Shown one piece after another: positions 16,833 to 24,732 of a stretch of 53,105 nucleotides of DNA. The notes under the pieces are model-generated. The model did no database searches. It was not told where the DNA came from and saw only the letters and a list, made by a program, of their open reading frames with translations. Made by a program: the position numbers and the translations under genes. The DNA is taken from the NCBI GenBank assembly GCA_017535945.1, contig JAFXTJ010000025.1, positions 1 to 53,105 of the forward strand, read 5' to 3'. The number at the start of each line of letters is the position of its first letter. The stretch's first letter is position 1. The stretch is from Lachnospiraceae bacterium. GTDB taxonomy: Bacteria; Bacillota; Clostridia; Lachnospirales; Lachnospiraceae.

Positions 16833-18431
16833 ATGGAGATCAGGTTTGACAGGGATCTGCGGCATAACTACATGGTGCTGTGCGGCCTGCGGGTGACGGG
16901 GGATTACCGGCTGCGGATGCTCTCGGAGAACACACCGGCCGGGCTGCTGCGGTGCAGTATGCGCAGCATCAACGGGGACGGGTATCTTTACTATGAGATC
17001 GATTCCAGACAGCCTTTAAAGAACCGTTATGCGGACGGCAAATTCGGCTCGGAGGATCTGCGGCGGCTTCTTGCGGGGATCCGGCAGCTCGGAGACACGC
17101 TGGAGGAATATCTGCTCGATATGGAGCATGTGCTCTTTTCGACGGATCACATCTATGTGGACATCCGTACCGGAGAATTCCTGTTCGCCTATTGTCCGTT
17201 TTCCGAAGGGGAGGAGGAGACGGACCGGAGACAGGCATACGGTTTTGCTTCTTTTGCGGAGGAATTGCTGGAGCTGCTGGATCCGGACGATGCCCGGGCG
17301 GCACAGACGGCCTATCTGATCTGTGAACTGGCCGGGCGCGGGGACATGCTGCTCAGGGATATCCTGCAGGCCGCAAGAGAGGATCTGGAGGAGGCGGACG
17401 ATGTCCCTGCGCCCGGAGAAACGGGTGGCAGCGATGCCCGGGGGATCGTTCCGGAGGATGCGGGCGAAAACGGCTGCCGCGGGAGAGAGGACGGATGCGT
17501 GCGGGATCCCGGGGGATATCCGGGTACAGATCCCTTCCCGGAGAGACCTGCGGGAAACAGGCCCGGTTCTCAGGGAGCTGATATGCTCCGGACGGGAGCC
17601 TCATTTTATGATCTGCCGGATGACGACGATGATCCGGAGGAGGATGATCCCGCGAAAAAGGGCGGACCCGGAGGGATCCTGCTCGCGGTCCTGTTCGCCG
17701 TGGTATTTGCCGTCAATCTCTACATCAGAAAAGCCTATGTGCTGAACACACAGGAAAACATACTCTCTCTGGCCGTTGCCAGCGTGAGTCTGTTTCTGGC
17801 GGTGCTGTCCCTGCTCATGATGTTTTTCGGGAAGAAAGGAGATCAGGAGACCGGCAGCCGCCGGGAGCGGGAGGAGGACGATGCCGGTTCCCGCGGATAT
17901 GAGGGGAGGACCGGCAGTGCGGGCCGCCGGAGCAGACGGGGAACCGGTGCGGCGGAGGAAGAGACCGGTGCCTGGTTATGCGGTGAGACGGAAGAGGCCG
18001 GGCTGGTGGGCGCCTTTCCCACCGGTGCGCCGGACGGCAGGAGTACACCGGTCGCCCGCCGTACGGCGGCAGACCCTACCGCGGCTGCCTTTGATGAGGA
18101 GACCACGATCCTGGATGCGGCCTCCATGCCTTTCGGGCGCAAGCTCTACGGCCGCAACCCCGGTGTGTCCGTCAACATTCCGCTCGACAAACTCCCGCTG
18201 ACGGTCGGGAAGCTCAGAGGCTGTGCGGAATTTGTTATCGACAACCCCTCCATCAGCCGCCTTCACGCCCGGTTCTTTTCGGATCCCTCCGGCATGACGA
18301 CCCTGATGAAGGACTTAAACTCCACCAACGGCACCTATCTGAACGGCCGCCGCCTGAACCCCAACGAGACGGTCTCCATCCGCGAGGGCGACGAGATCGG
18401 CCTCGGACAGCTTGTGTTTGAGATGTTCTGA
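16833..18431 (+). CDS. DUF6382-like / FHA-domain membrane protein of the Tad locus
   Basis: This 532-residue protein has an N-terminal conserved domain (residues about 1-175, DUF6382-like, with VLFSTDHIYVD and GEFLFAYCPF), then a low-complexity Gly/Asp/Glu-rich linker. Two adjacent membrane helices follow at about residues 280-330 (ILLAVLFAVVFAVNLYI and LAVASVSLFLAVLSLLMMFF), then a second disordered linker. A C-terminal FHA domain (about 455-532) carries the phosphothreonine-binding pattern ISRLHARF, DLNSTNGTYLNG and EGDEIGLGQ. Both soluble ends would be cytoplasmic. It may couple Tad activity to Ser/Thr phosphorylation; no kinase gene is in the pilus locus. It is the last gene of the operon, and I see no terminator after it. 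Confidence 0.85.
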   Translation: MEIRFDRDLRHNYMVLCGLRVTGDYRLRMLSENTPAGLLRCSMRSINGDGYLYYEIDSRQPLKNRYADGKFGSEDLRRLLAGIRQLGDTLEEYLLDMEHVLFSTDHIYVDIRTGEFLFAYCPFSEGEEETDRRQAYGFASFAEELLELLDPDDARAAQTAYLICELAGRGDMLLRDILQAAREDLEEADDVPAPGETGGSDARGIVPEDAGENGCRGREDGCVRDPGGYPGTDPFPERPAGNRPGSQGADMLRTGASFYDLPDDDDDPEEDDPAKKGGPGGILLAVLFAVVFAVNLYIRKAYVLNTQENILSLAVASVSLFLAVLSLLMMFFGKKGDQETGSRREREEDDAGSRGYEGRTGSAGRRSRRGTGAAEEETGAWLCGETEEAGLVGAFPTGAPDGRSTPVARRTAADPTAAAFDEETTILDAASMPFGRKLYGRNPGVSVNIPLDKLPLTVGKLRGCAEFVIDNPSISRLHARFFSDPSGMTTLMKDLNSTNGTYLNGRRLNPNETVSIREGDEIGLGQLVFEMF

Positions 18432-18465
18432 TGACTTCGCAGGAATGGATGAGCGGCGCGAACTC

Positions 18466-18494
18466 TTGACATATACGCATAAAAGGCGCATTAT
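18466..18494 (+). promoter_or_regulatory. Promoter with direct-repeat operator candidate upstream of the hicB-like gene
   Basis: Perfect -35 TTGACA (18466-18471), 17 bases, CATTAT (18489-18494). Two copies of CGCAT (18476-18480 and 18487-18491) lie 11 bases apart inside the spacer, about one helical turn. That fits a site for autorepression by the HicB-like product. Confidence 0.55.
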
Positions 18495-18530
18495 ATGAAA
18501 GAATAAATATGGAAACGCGGGAGGAATGAC

Positions 18531-18944
18531 ATGACAGTCGCATATCCTGTATATATCAAGAAGAGTGATGACATGTACGCGGTCTGTGTGCCGGATTTTG
18601 ACGGCTTCACGCAGGGAAAGGATTTCTGCGATGCCATGAAGATGGCGCGTGATTATATCGGCGGGATGATCGTGGGGCCCAAAGGAGATGAAACCAATCT
18701 GCCGGAACCATCCTCTCCCGAACAGGCTGCGGAAAAGATGAAGCGGGCGGATGACTGGTATTCGGACGGTACGATGACCTACATCGATGTGGATGTGGAA
18801 GCGCATCGGGCTCTCGTCAGAAACCTTTCCGTCAAAAAGAACTGCACGCTGCCGTACTGGCTGGAGCAAATGGCAGAAGAGGCGGGAGTGAATTTTTCGC
18901 AGGTATTGCAGGAGGCGTTGAAACAGAAACTGGAGATCGCATAG
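18531..18944 (+). CDS. HicB-family antitoxin-like protein, no HicA partner
   Basis: This 137-residue protein has the HicB partial RNase H-like fold (YPVYIKKSDDMYAVCVPDFDGF, then a helix with CDAMKMARDYIGGMI). The C-terminal segment LEQMAEEAGVNFSQVLQEAL has the ribbon-helix-helix look of DNA-binding HicB proteins. In a HicAB system it would neutralise the HicA RNase and repress its own promoter. The 99 bases before and 70 bases after cannot hold hicA, so it is an orphan. RBS GGGAGGAA precedes the ATG. It could be a solitary regulator or a remnant. Confidence 0.85.
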   Translation: MTVAYPVYIKKSDDMYAVCVPDFDGFTQGKDFCDAMKMARDYIGGMIVGPKGDETNLPEPSSPEQAAEKMKRADDWYSDGTMTYIDVDVEAHRALVRNLSVKKNCTLPYWLEQMAEEAGVNFSQVLQEALKQKLEIA

Positions 18945-18964
18945 GCCGGCCGGGGGATTTTTGG

Positions 18965-18994
18965 TTGGATTTTGTGCCATTCCCGTGCTATCAT
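18965..18994 (+). promoter_or_regulatory. Putative promoter of the flavodoxin-SCP2 gene
   Basis: TTGGAT (18965-18970), 18 bases, TATCAT (18989-18994), with the RBS AGGAGGG at 19001. The untranslated leader would be very short. Moderate match only. Confidence 0.4.
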
Positions 18995-19014
18995 AACGGG
19001 AGGAGGGTTTTGAT

Positions 19015-20022
19015 GTGAAGATCAATATCTACTATGGCGGCCGGGGCATGATCGACGATCCGACGCTGACGGTACTGTCGGTGATCCGCGGTGTGCTCAC
19101 GGAACTGGATGTCCAGGTGGAGCAGTTCAATCTCTATGAGGACAAGAACAATATCACTTCGCTGCCGGGGACGCTCAAGCAGGCGGACGGGATCATCCTC
19201 GCCGGTACGGTGGAATGGTACGGGATCGGCGGCTATCTGATGCAGTTCCTCGATGCCTGCTGGCTTTACGGGGATAAGGACAAGATCTCCGGCCTGTACA
19301 TGGCGCCCGTGGTGATGTCCACGACCTACGGGGAACGGGAGGGCAAGACCAATCTCGAGAGTGCCTGGGAGATCCTGGGCGGTCTCGTTTGCAGCGGGAT
19401 CTGCGGCTACATCGCCGACACCTCGGTGCTCGAGAACAGTATCGAGTATAAGAAGCTGATCGAGAAGAAAACGGAGAATATCTACCGCACCATCAGTCAG
19501 AAGATCGCCTGTCTCCCCGCCAGCAACCAGGCGGTGAAGCAGAAGATCTCGATCCCCAGGGGAGCGGATCTCACCCCGCAGGAATCGGAGCAGCTGGCGC
19601 ACTATGTGTCCGATGACAACTATGTCCGGACCTCCAAGGAGGATATCAGCGAGCTGACGGATTTCTACCGCGGCATGATGGACCAGGGACAGAAGTCGGA
19701 CGAAAGCGGCGAACTGCTCACGCAGTTTGAGAACCGTTTCCATCCGATGCCGGGGGTCCGGGCGAAATACCGGATCATCGTCACGGATAAGCCCCAGATG
19801 AAGCCGGTCTTTCTGGCGGTGGACGGAGCCAGATGCGAGTGCACCGAGAATGAGGACGCACCCTGTGATGCCACGCTCTCCCTCACCATGGACCGTCTCC
19901 GGGAGATCATGGACGGCCGGATCACCTTCCAGCGTTCCTTCATGGAGGGCAGCATCAAGATGAAGGGGGACTTCACCCTGTTAAGGAATCTGGATCAGAT
20001 CTTTGCATTTAAGGAGCACTGA
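19015..20022 (+). CDS. Flavodoxin/NAD(P)H-reductase-like protein fused to an SCP2 domain
   Basis: In this 335-residue cytoplasmic protein the N-terminal half (about 1-175) has a flavodoxin-like Rossmann pattern: KINIYYGG strand, then ADGIILAGTVEWYGIGGYL, the FMN-reductase-type loop, and MSTTYGEREGKTNLESAWEIL. The C-terminal 110 residues (VRAKYRIIVTDKPQMKP, DATLSLTMDRLREIMDGRITFQ, SIKMKGDFTLL) match the SCP2 sterol/lipid-binding fold. The GTG start is set by AGGAGGG 7 bases upstream; an ATG two bases earlier is out of frame and stops at once. The substrate is unknown. The HIT gene follows after 15 bases. Confidence 0.72.
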   Translation: MKINIYYGGRGMIDDPTLTVLSVIRGVLTELDVQVEQFNLYEDKNNITSLPGTLKQADGIILAGTVEWYGIGGYLMQFLDACWLYGDKDKISGLYMAPVVMSTTYGEREGKTNLESAWEILGGLVCSGICGYIADTSVLENSIEYKKLIEKKTENIYRTISQKIACLPASNQAVKQKISIPRGADLTPQESEQLAHYVSDDNYVRTSKEDISELTDFYRGMMDQGQKSDESGELLTQFENRFHPMPGVRAKYRIIVTDKPQMKPVFLAVDGARCECTENEDAPCDATLSLTMDRLREIMDGRITFQRSFMEGSIKMKGDFTLLRNLDQIFAFKEH

Positions 20023-20037
20023 GGAGGAAAGAGACCG

Positions 20038-20448
20038 ATGATCAAGGATGACTGTATTTTCTGCAAACTGGCAAACGGCGTGTTCCCCACAAATACGGTC
20101 TACGAGGATGCGCATTTCCGTGCGATCCTGGACAACGGCCCGGCCACGAAGGGGCATACTCTGATCCTCCCCAAGGAGCATTATGACGATCTCTTCGCCC
20201 TGCCGCCGGAAACTGCGGCGGAAGCGATGAAGCTCGCGAAGAAGCTGGCGGCACATTTAAAAGAGACTCTTTCCGCCGACGGGATCAACATCGTCCAGAA
20301 TAACGGTGCGGCGGCCGGCCAGACCGTGATGCATTATCATCTGCACGTGATCCCGCGCTATGAGGACGACGGGCAGAAGATCCTGTGGGATCCCACGGCG
20401 CCTGCGGAGGAGGAACTCAAGGAGATCTGCCGCTGGGTCGCCCTTTAA
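20038..20448 (+). CDS. HIT-family nucleotide hydrolase
   Basis: This 136-residue histidine-triad protein of the HINT/Fhit branch hydrolyses nucleoside phosphoramidates or related AMP conjugates in the cytoplasm. The triad HYHLHVIP (His99, His101, His103) is intact. An N-terminal CIFCKLANG supplies the Cys pair that often binds zinc in bacterial HIT proteins, and NGPATKGHTLILPKEH is the typical substrate-side segment. GAGGAGGAAAG precedes the ATG. It is probably co-transcribed with the flavodoxin-SCP2 gene. Confidence 0.95.
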   Translation: MIKDDCIFCKLANGVFPTNTVYEDAHFRAILDNGPATKGHTLILPKEHYDDLFALPPETAAEAMKLAKKLAAHLKETLSADGINIVQNNGAAAGQTVMHYHLHVIPRYEDDGQKILWDPTAPAEEELKEICRWVAL

Positions 20449-20462
20449 CCCTGCGGTTTTTC

Positions 20463-20491
20463 TTGCAACCGTGCGGCGGTTGTGCTAATGT
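20463..20491 (+). promoter_or_regulatory. Promoter with inverted-repeat operator candidate
   Basis: TTGCAA (20463-20468), 17 bases, TAATGT (20486-20491). The spacer contains CAACCG-TGCGG-CGGTTG (20466-20482), a 6-bp-arm inverted repeat overlapping the -35, well placed for a dimeric repressor. It drives the 20547 gene. Confidence 0.5.
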
Positions 20492-20546
20492 AAAGTAGAA
20501 GAACTCTCTTTTGTTACACCGTCTACAGAGAAAAGAGGTGATCTCT

Positions 20547-21407
20547 ATGGCAAGAGCAGATCTGATCACACAGGCAAACAGGATCCCTTCACCGGTTCAG
20601 GAGCAGATGGCTTCTCCCGTTAAGCCGGTCCGCGAAGTCAAGCCGGAGGTCCGGGAACAGGAACCGGTCGCGAAGCCCACAGGCAGGGAACCCGAAGAAC
20701 TTGATCATGTCATCGCGGTCTCCAAGGACGGAGATACCGTGCAGGCCAGTGATGAGGCGATCCGTGAGCTGGACGAGGAGGAACAGATCGGCCGCATGAT
20801 CAGCGACCCGGATAACGCGCGTATCCGCAAGGAGCAGGAGGAGAAGGGTCCTCAGACGAGAGAGGAGCTCCTGGAGCTCGAACTGGAGCGCAGCGAAGAG
20901 ATCCGCAAGGCGCAGATCGAGCAGGTGCAGGAGGAGAGCAAGGAGCGCCGCGAGGCGGCCCTGCAGCAGGCCACGGAGGATGAGGAACCCGCCGGTCCGC
21001 AGGAGGAGCCCAATGCGGTCCTCGCCGACGAGAAGCAGACGATCGCGGAGCAGGGGCAGGTCAGTTCCTTCATCGGGTATTCCGATGCGGAACTGGAGCG
21101 GATGTATCTCCAGGGCAATATCTCCAAGCACGATTACGATCAGGAGATGGAGAACAGGGCAGCGAAAGAAGAGGCCCGGAAAGAGGAGCTGGCGGATTTC
21201 TCGATCGATACGACATCAAATATTGCGGAAGCCGAAGAGACAGAGAGGGCGGGACAGGAGATCGAGCAGGCCTTTTCCGACGAGGCCAACGAACGGCTTG
21301 ACGCGGCCACCAGAGCGCAGGTCCTGCAGACCATGCAGCGTACGCAGGCGCCGGAGGACAATGACCCCAATTCCGTTACGGCTCTCACCAATTTCGCGCT
21401 CACGTAA
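20547..21407 (+). CDS. Acidic coiled-coil protein of unknown function
   Basis: In this 286-residue protein a Pro/Val/Lys-rich N-terminus (about 1-50) precedes a long Glu/Arg/Lys-rich helix (about 70-145, e.g. REELLELELERSEEIRKAQ) with heptad-like leucines. A short ordered patch (SSFIGYSDAELERMYLQGNI) and further charged helices follow. There is no signal peptide, membrane segment or catalytic motif. ATG 20547 follows AGAGGTGATCTCT. It is monocistronic, with its own promoter and a strong terminator. I do not recognise a family. A cytoplasmic scaffold or cell-envelope-associated protein is possible. Confidence 0.7.
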   Translation: MARADLITQANRIPSPVQEQMASPVKPVREVKPEVREQEPVAKPTGREPEELDHVIAVSKDGDTVQASDEAIRELDEEEQIGRMISDPDNARIRKEQEEKGPQTREELLELELERSEEIRKAQIEQVQEESKERREAALQQATEDEEPAGPQEEPNAVLADEKQTIAEQGQVSSFIGYSDAELERMYLQGNISKHDYDQEMENRAAKEEARKEELADFSIDTTSNIAEAEETERAGQEIEQAFSDEANERLDAATRAQVLQTMQRTQAPEDNDPNSVTALTNFALT

Positions 21408-21430
21408 CATCGCGGACACAGGCATTTTTC

Positions 21431-21462
21431 GGACCGCAGCCGACCGGCTGCGGTCCTTTTTT
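21431..21462 (+). terminator. Rho-independent terminator
   Basis: GGACCGCAGCC (21431-21441), loop GACC, GGCTGCGGTCC (21446-21456), then six T. A perfect 11-bp stem. Confidence 0.95.
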
Positions 21463-21466
21463 ACAG

Positions 21467-21496
21467 TTGCAAAAACCACCCCGGTTATGATAAAAT
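21467..21496 (+). promoter_or_regulatory. Promoter of the muramidase gene
   Basis: TTGCAA (21467-21472), 18 bases, TAAAAT (21491-21496) with extended -10 TGA (21488-21490). It lies between the terminator and the TTG start at 21541. Confidence 0.6.
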
Positions 21497-21540
21497 AACA
21501 AGAATTATTTTAATGTCGAAAGACACGAGGGAAGGATACT

Positions 21541-24500
21541 TTGCGCAAATTCGGTAAACCCGGAAAACCCGGTAAAAAAAGAAGAAGAAGCTCCTTTGAT
21601 ACGATCCGCTTCGATGAAGAAGATCTGCTCGAGCTGGACGAGGAGTGGGAGTTCATCCGCCCGGATGCCGATCAGATCGAGGACGAGGAAGATGACGATG
21701 AGGATGAAGAAGAGCCCATCGAGGATCTGGCGGAGAGTCTGGACGCGGACACCTATGACCGCGCCGGAGCGGAGGAGAGCCTGACGGAGGAAGCGGAGCA
21801 GGAGGCCGACGAGGAGGAACTGCTGACGGACGAGGAAGTCCGCTCGTTTACACAGGAATTTGAGAAGATCCCCGAGGACATCACGGATCTGGAAGCCGGT
21901 GAGAAAGAAAAAGAGCCGGAGGAATATGATGCCTACGAGGAGGAGTATTACGACGAGGATGATGAGGACGAGTACACGGACCCCATCGAGGATGAGGAGC
22001 CGGACCGCCCTGTCCGCAGCCGGGAAAGAGAGCGGGAGCATGAGAAAGCACCTGCCGTAAAGCCTGCGGAGAGATCCCGCAGAGAGCGTGCGGTGGATGA
22101 CGCTCCCCGGAAAAAACACGCGGACAAGGCGCATCATGAGCATTCCTCCGCTGTCGGACACGGGAAAAAGCACGACCGCAGAGAGCGGACAGGCAGACAC
22201 GAGTCCGGTTCCAAAAAGAAAGCGGCAGCCGCAGCCGGCAGGAAGAAGGAGAAAGGGAAGATCAAACTCACGGTCTTTGAGTGGACGGCGATCGTGATGA
22301 GTGTGATCCTCGTGTTCACGGCCGTTTCCCTCGGGATGATGGTGCTCCGGGTGCGGAAACAGACAGCCCAGGTGGAGGCCTATGGCAGGATCGGTGCGGA
22401 TCTCACCGATCTCAAGGTCATCGGGGAGAGCGGTCTGATCGCCATGCGGGATGCCGCTGCCCTCCGGCTTGCCCTGCAGCAGCAGGAGGAGGAAGAGGAA
22501 GAACCCGCGGAAGAGCCGGAGGAGCCTGTCGTGAAGGAAGAGATCGTCGAGGTGCAGATGAACCTCACGACCATCAAGAAGGATCTGAAGATCAAATTCG
22601 TCAATTCCGCCACCGGCAAGCTCGTCCCCAATCTCCCGTTCACTGTTGAGGCCAAGGCGCCGGACGGCAAGACCTCCGAATGGAAGGATGATGACGGGGA
22701 CGGGATCATCTACCGGAGTGATATCGCTGCCGGTGTATGGAGCGTGACTCCCAAAGCGCTGGAGGAAGCTTATTCGGAGCGGTTCCGGCTGGATCTGAAG
22801 CCGAAGACAGCCTCCGTCAAGGATACCATCGCCTATAAAAAGGTGGATGTCACCGATGAGATCAAAAAGGAATCCCAGATCAACGTGGCTGCGGAGGATA
22901 CGCAGCCCAAGGAGGCAGCGGCGGTAGAGTCCGTCAATGTGGATACCGTGGAATGGGTGGAATCCTCCGTGGAGGAGGTCGCCGATGATTCCGCCGGTAC
23001 CGTCTATAGCAAGGTCGAGAAGTCCGAGATCGTCGTGCCCGGCACGACAGCAAGGCTGAAACTGTCGGATATCGTACGCTTTGCGGAGGTCCTGCAGACG
23101 CTGTCCCTGTCGGTCCCCTCTTCCACGATCCGGGTCGGCGAGAGCTGCTCCCTGACACCGATCCCCTCCGGGTTTACGGAGGAACCGGCCTGCACCTATG
23201 CGAGCAGTGACACGGCGATCGCCACGGTATCATCCGACGGCAAGGTGACCGGCGTCTCCGTGGGGACCGTCACGATCACCGCCACAGCGGTATCCGGCGA
23301 GGAGAAAGCGACCGCCACCTGTGAGATCACGGTGGAGGCGGAGAAGCCCACGATCTCCCTGTCCGAGAAGACAGCAGAGATGACCGTCGGTGACAGCAAG
23401 ACCTTTACCGTCAAGGCGACCGGATATCAGGAGACGCCGACTTATGTCTGGAAGAGTTCGGATGAATCCGTCGCCACCGTAACGGACGGGACGGTCAAAG
23501 CCGTCAGTGCCGGCCGCGCCGAGATCACCGTGACCGCGGGAGAGGAGAGCGCCACGCTGGAGGTCACGGTCAAAGAACCGGAGGAGCAGACGGAGCGGAA
23601 GCTCACGGTCACACCCGCAAAGCTTGTTCTCAGTGTCGGCAAGACCGGTACGCTTTCGGCTTCCCATTCCGGTTATAAAGATCCGGAAGTCACCTATACC
23701 TCCGGAGATACAGCCATCGCCACCGTGTCGGATTCCGGTACCGTGACGGCAGTCAAGGCCGGAAAGACCAAGGTGACGGTGACCGTGACCGAAAAGGGCG
23801 GTGCGGAGAAAAAGACCGCCGAATGCGAGATCACGGTCGCGGACGGCAGGATCCTGAAGACGAAGAACGGCGAGACCGTGTATGTCAAGGACGGGGACGG
23901 CTACCGCGAAGCAACGGTGGACGATTATGAGTCGGCGGAGACCTTCTACCTCCAGAAGAGCAACAAGAAATTCATCTACCACGGCTGGCAGACGATCGAC
24001 GGCAGCACCTATTTCTATGATAAAAACGGCAAATATGTGACCGGCGAGCAGACGATCCTCGGCGTGAAATATCATTTCAGCGCGGAAGGCATCCTGTCCA
24101 AGAGCGACGGCGTGCTGGGGGTCGATGTCTCCAAATGGAACGGCAATATCGACTGGACGGCGGTGAAGAATTCCGGTGTCACCTATGCCATCATCCGCTG
24201 CGGATACCGCGGGACCGCTACCGGTGTACTGGTCGAGGATCCTTCCTTCCGGACCTATATCCAGGGCGCCCAGAAAGCGGGATTAAAGGTGGGTGCCTAC
24301 TTCTTCTCCGCGGCCGTCAATGATGTGGAAGCGGTTGAGGAGGCCTCCATGGCGGCTTCCCTGTGCAGCGGATACAAGCTGTCCTACCCCGTCTTCCTCG
24401 ATGTGGAGAAGAGCAGCTCCGGCAACGGACGAGCGGATCATATCAGCAAGGCGGACCGTACGGCAGTGATCCGGGCGTTCTGTGAGACCATGAGCAACTC

Positions 24501-24714
24501 CGGTTACCGGACGGGGCTTTATTCCAACAAGACCTGGATGGAGGAGATGATCGACACGCCGTCCCTTACGGGATACAAGCTGTGGCTGGCACAGTATGCC
24601 GCGCAGCCTTCCTACACCCGGACGCGGTATGACATGTGGCAGTATACCTCCAAAGGTAAGATCGCCGGTATCTCCGGCAACACGGATCTGAATATTTCGT
24701 ATCTCGGTTACTGA
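21541..24714 (+). CDS. Membrane-anchored GH25 muramidase with EF-hand-like domain and three Big2 domains
   Basis: This 1057-residue protein begins with a very acidic cytoplasmic region (about 15-180) and a basic His/Lys/Arg stretch, then one membrane helix (about 248-270). Outside lie a short helix, a beta domain at about 340-430 with an EF-hand-like loop (Asp383-Asp394), and three Big2 Ig-like domains (about 521-597, 602-677, 686-768). A glucan-binding-type repeat region (GWQTIDGSTYFYDKNG) precedes the GH25 lysozyme domain (858-1057). GH25 residues Asp862 (GVDVSKWNG), Asp954 and Glu956 (FLDVEKS) are present. It should cleave muramic acid-GlcNAc bonds at the cell surface. The TTG start is set by GGGAAGG; no nearby ATG fits. 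rfbB follows after 18 bases. Confidence 0.92.
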   Translation: MRKFGKPGKPGKKRRRSSFDTIRFDEEDLLELDEEWEFIRPDADQIEDEEDDDEDEEEPIEDLAESLDADTYDRAGAEESLTEEAEQEADEEELLTDEEVRSFTQEFEKIPEDITDLEAGEKEKEPEEYDAYEEEYYDEDDEDEYTDPIEDEEPDRPVRSREREREHEKAPAVKPAERSRRERAVDDAPRKKHADKAHHEHSSAVGHGKKHDRRERTGRHESGSKKKAAAAAGRKKEKGKIKLTVFEWTAIVMSVILVFTAVSLGMMVLRVRKQTAQVEAYGRIGADLTDLKVIGESGLIAMRDAAALRLALQQQEEEEEEPAEEPEEPVVKEEIVEVQMNLTTIKKDLKIKFVNSATGKLVPNLPFTVEAKAPDGKTSEWKDDDGDGIIYRSDIAAGVWSVTPKALEEAYSERFRLDLKPKTASVKDTIAYKKVDVTDEIKKESQINVAAEDTQPKEAAAVESVNVDTVEWVESSVEEVADDSAGTVYSKVEKSEIVVPGTTARLKLSDIVRFAEVLQTLSLSVPSSTIRVGESCSLTPIPSGFTEEPACTYASSDTAIATVSSDGKVTGVSVGTVTITATAVSGEEKATATCEITVEAEKPTISLSEKTAEMTVGDSKTFTVKATGYQETPTYVWKSSDESVATVTDGTVKAVSAGRAEITVTAGEESATLEVTVKEPEEQTERKLTVTPAKLVLSVGKTGTLSASHSGYKDPEVTYTSGDTAIATVSDSGTVTAVKAGKTKVTVTVTEKGGAEKKTAECEITVADGRILKTKNGETVYVKDGDGYREATVDDYESAETFYLQKSNKKFIYHGWQTIDGSTYFYDKNGKYVTGEQTILGVKYHFSAEGILSKSDGVLGVDVSKWNGNIDWTAVKNSGVTYAIIRCGYRGTATGVLVEDPSFRTYIQGAQKAGLKVGAYFFSAAVNDVEAVEEASMAASLCSGYKLSYPVFLDVEKSSSGNGRADHISKADRTAVIRAFCETMSNSGYRTGLYSNKTWMEEMIDTPSLTGYKLWLAQYAAQPSYTRTRYDMWQYTSKGKIAGISGNTDLNISYLGY

Positions 24715-24732
24715 CGACAGGAAAGGAGCGGT

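Noticed and set aside
18432-18530. Small hicA gene upstream of the HicB-like gene
   Set aside because: Only 99 bases are available and they hold the promoter; no frame encodes a HicA-like dsRBD protein.
20038-20448. Galactose-1-phosphate uridylyltransferase-like role for the HIT protein
   Set aside because: Its 136-residue length and single HYHLHVIP triad fit HINT/Fhit-type hydrolases.
23101-23850. Big2 repeats as a recent DNA-level tandem repeat
   Set aside because: The three units are similar in protein pattern but too divergent at the nucleotide level to be a recent array.
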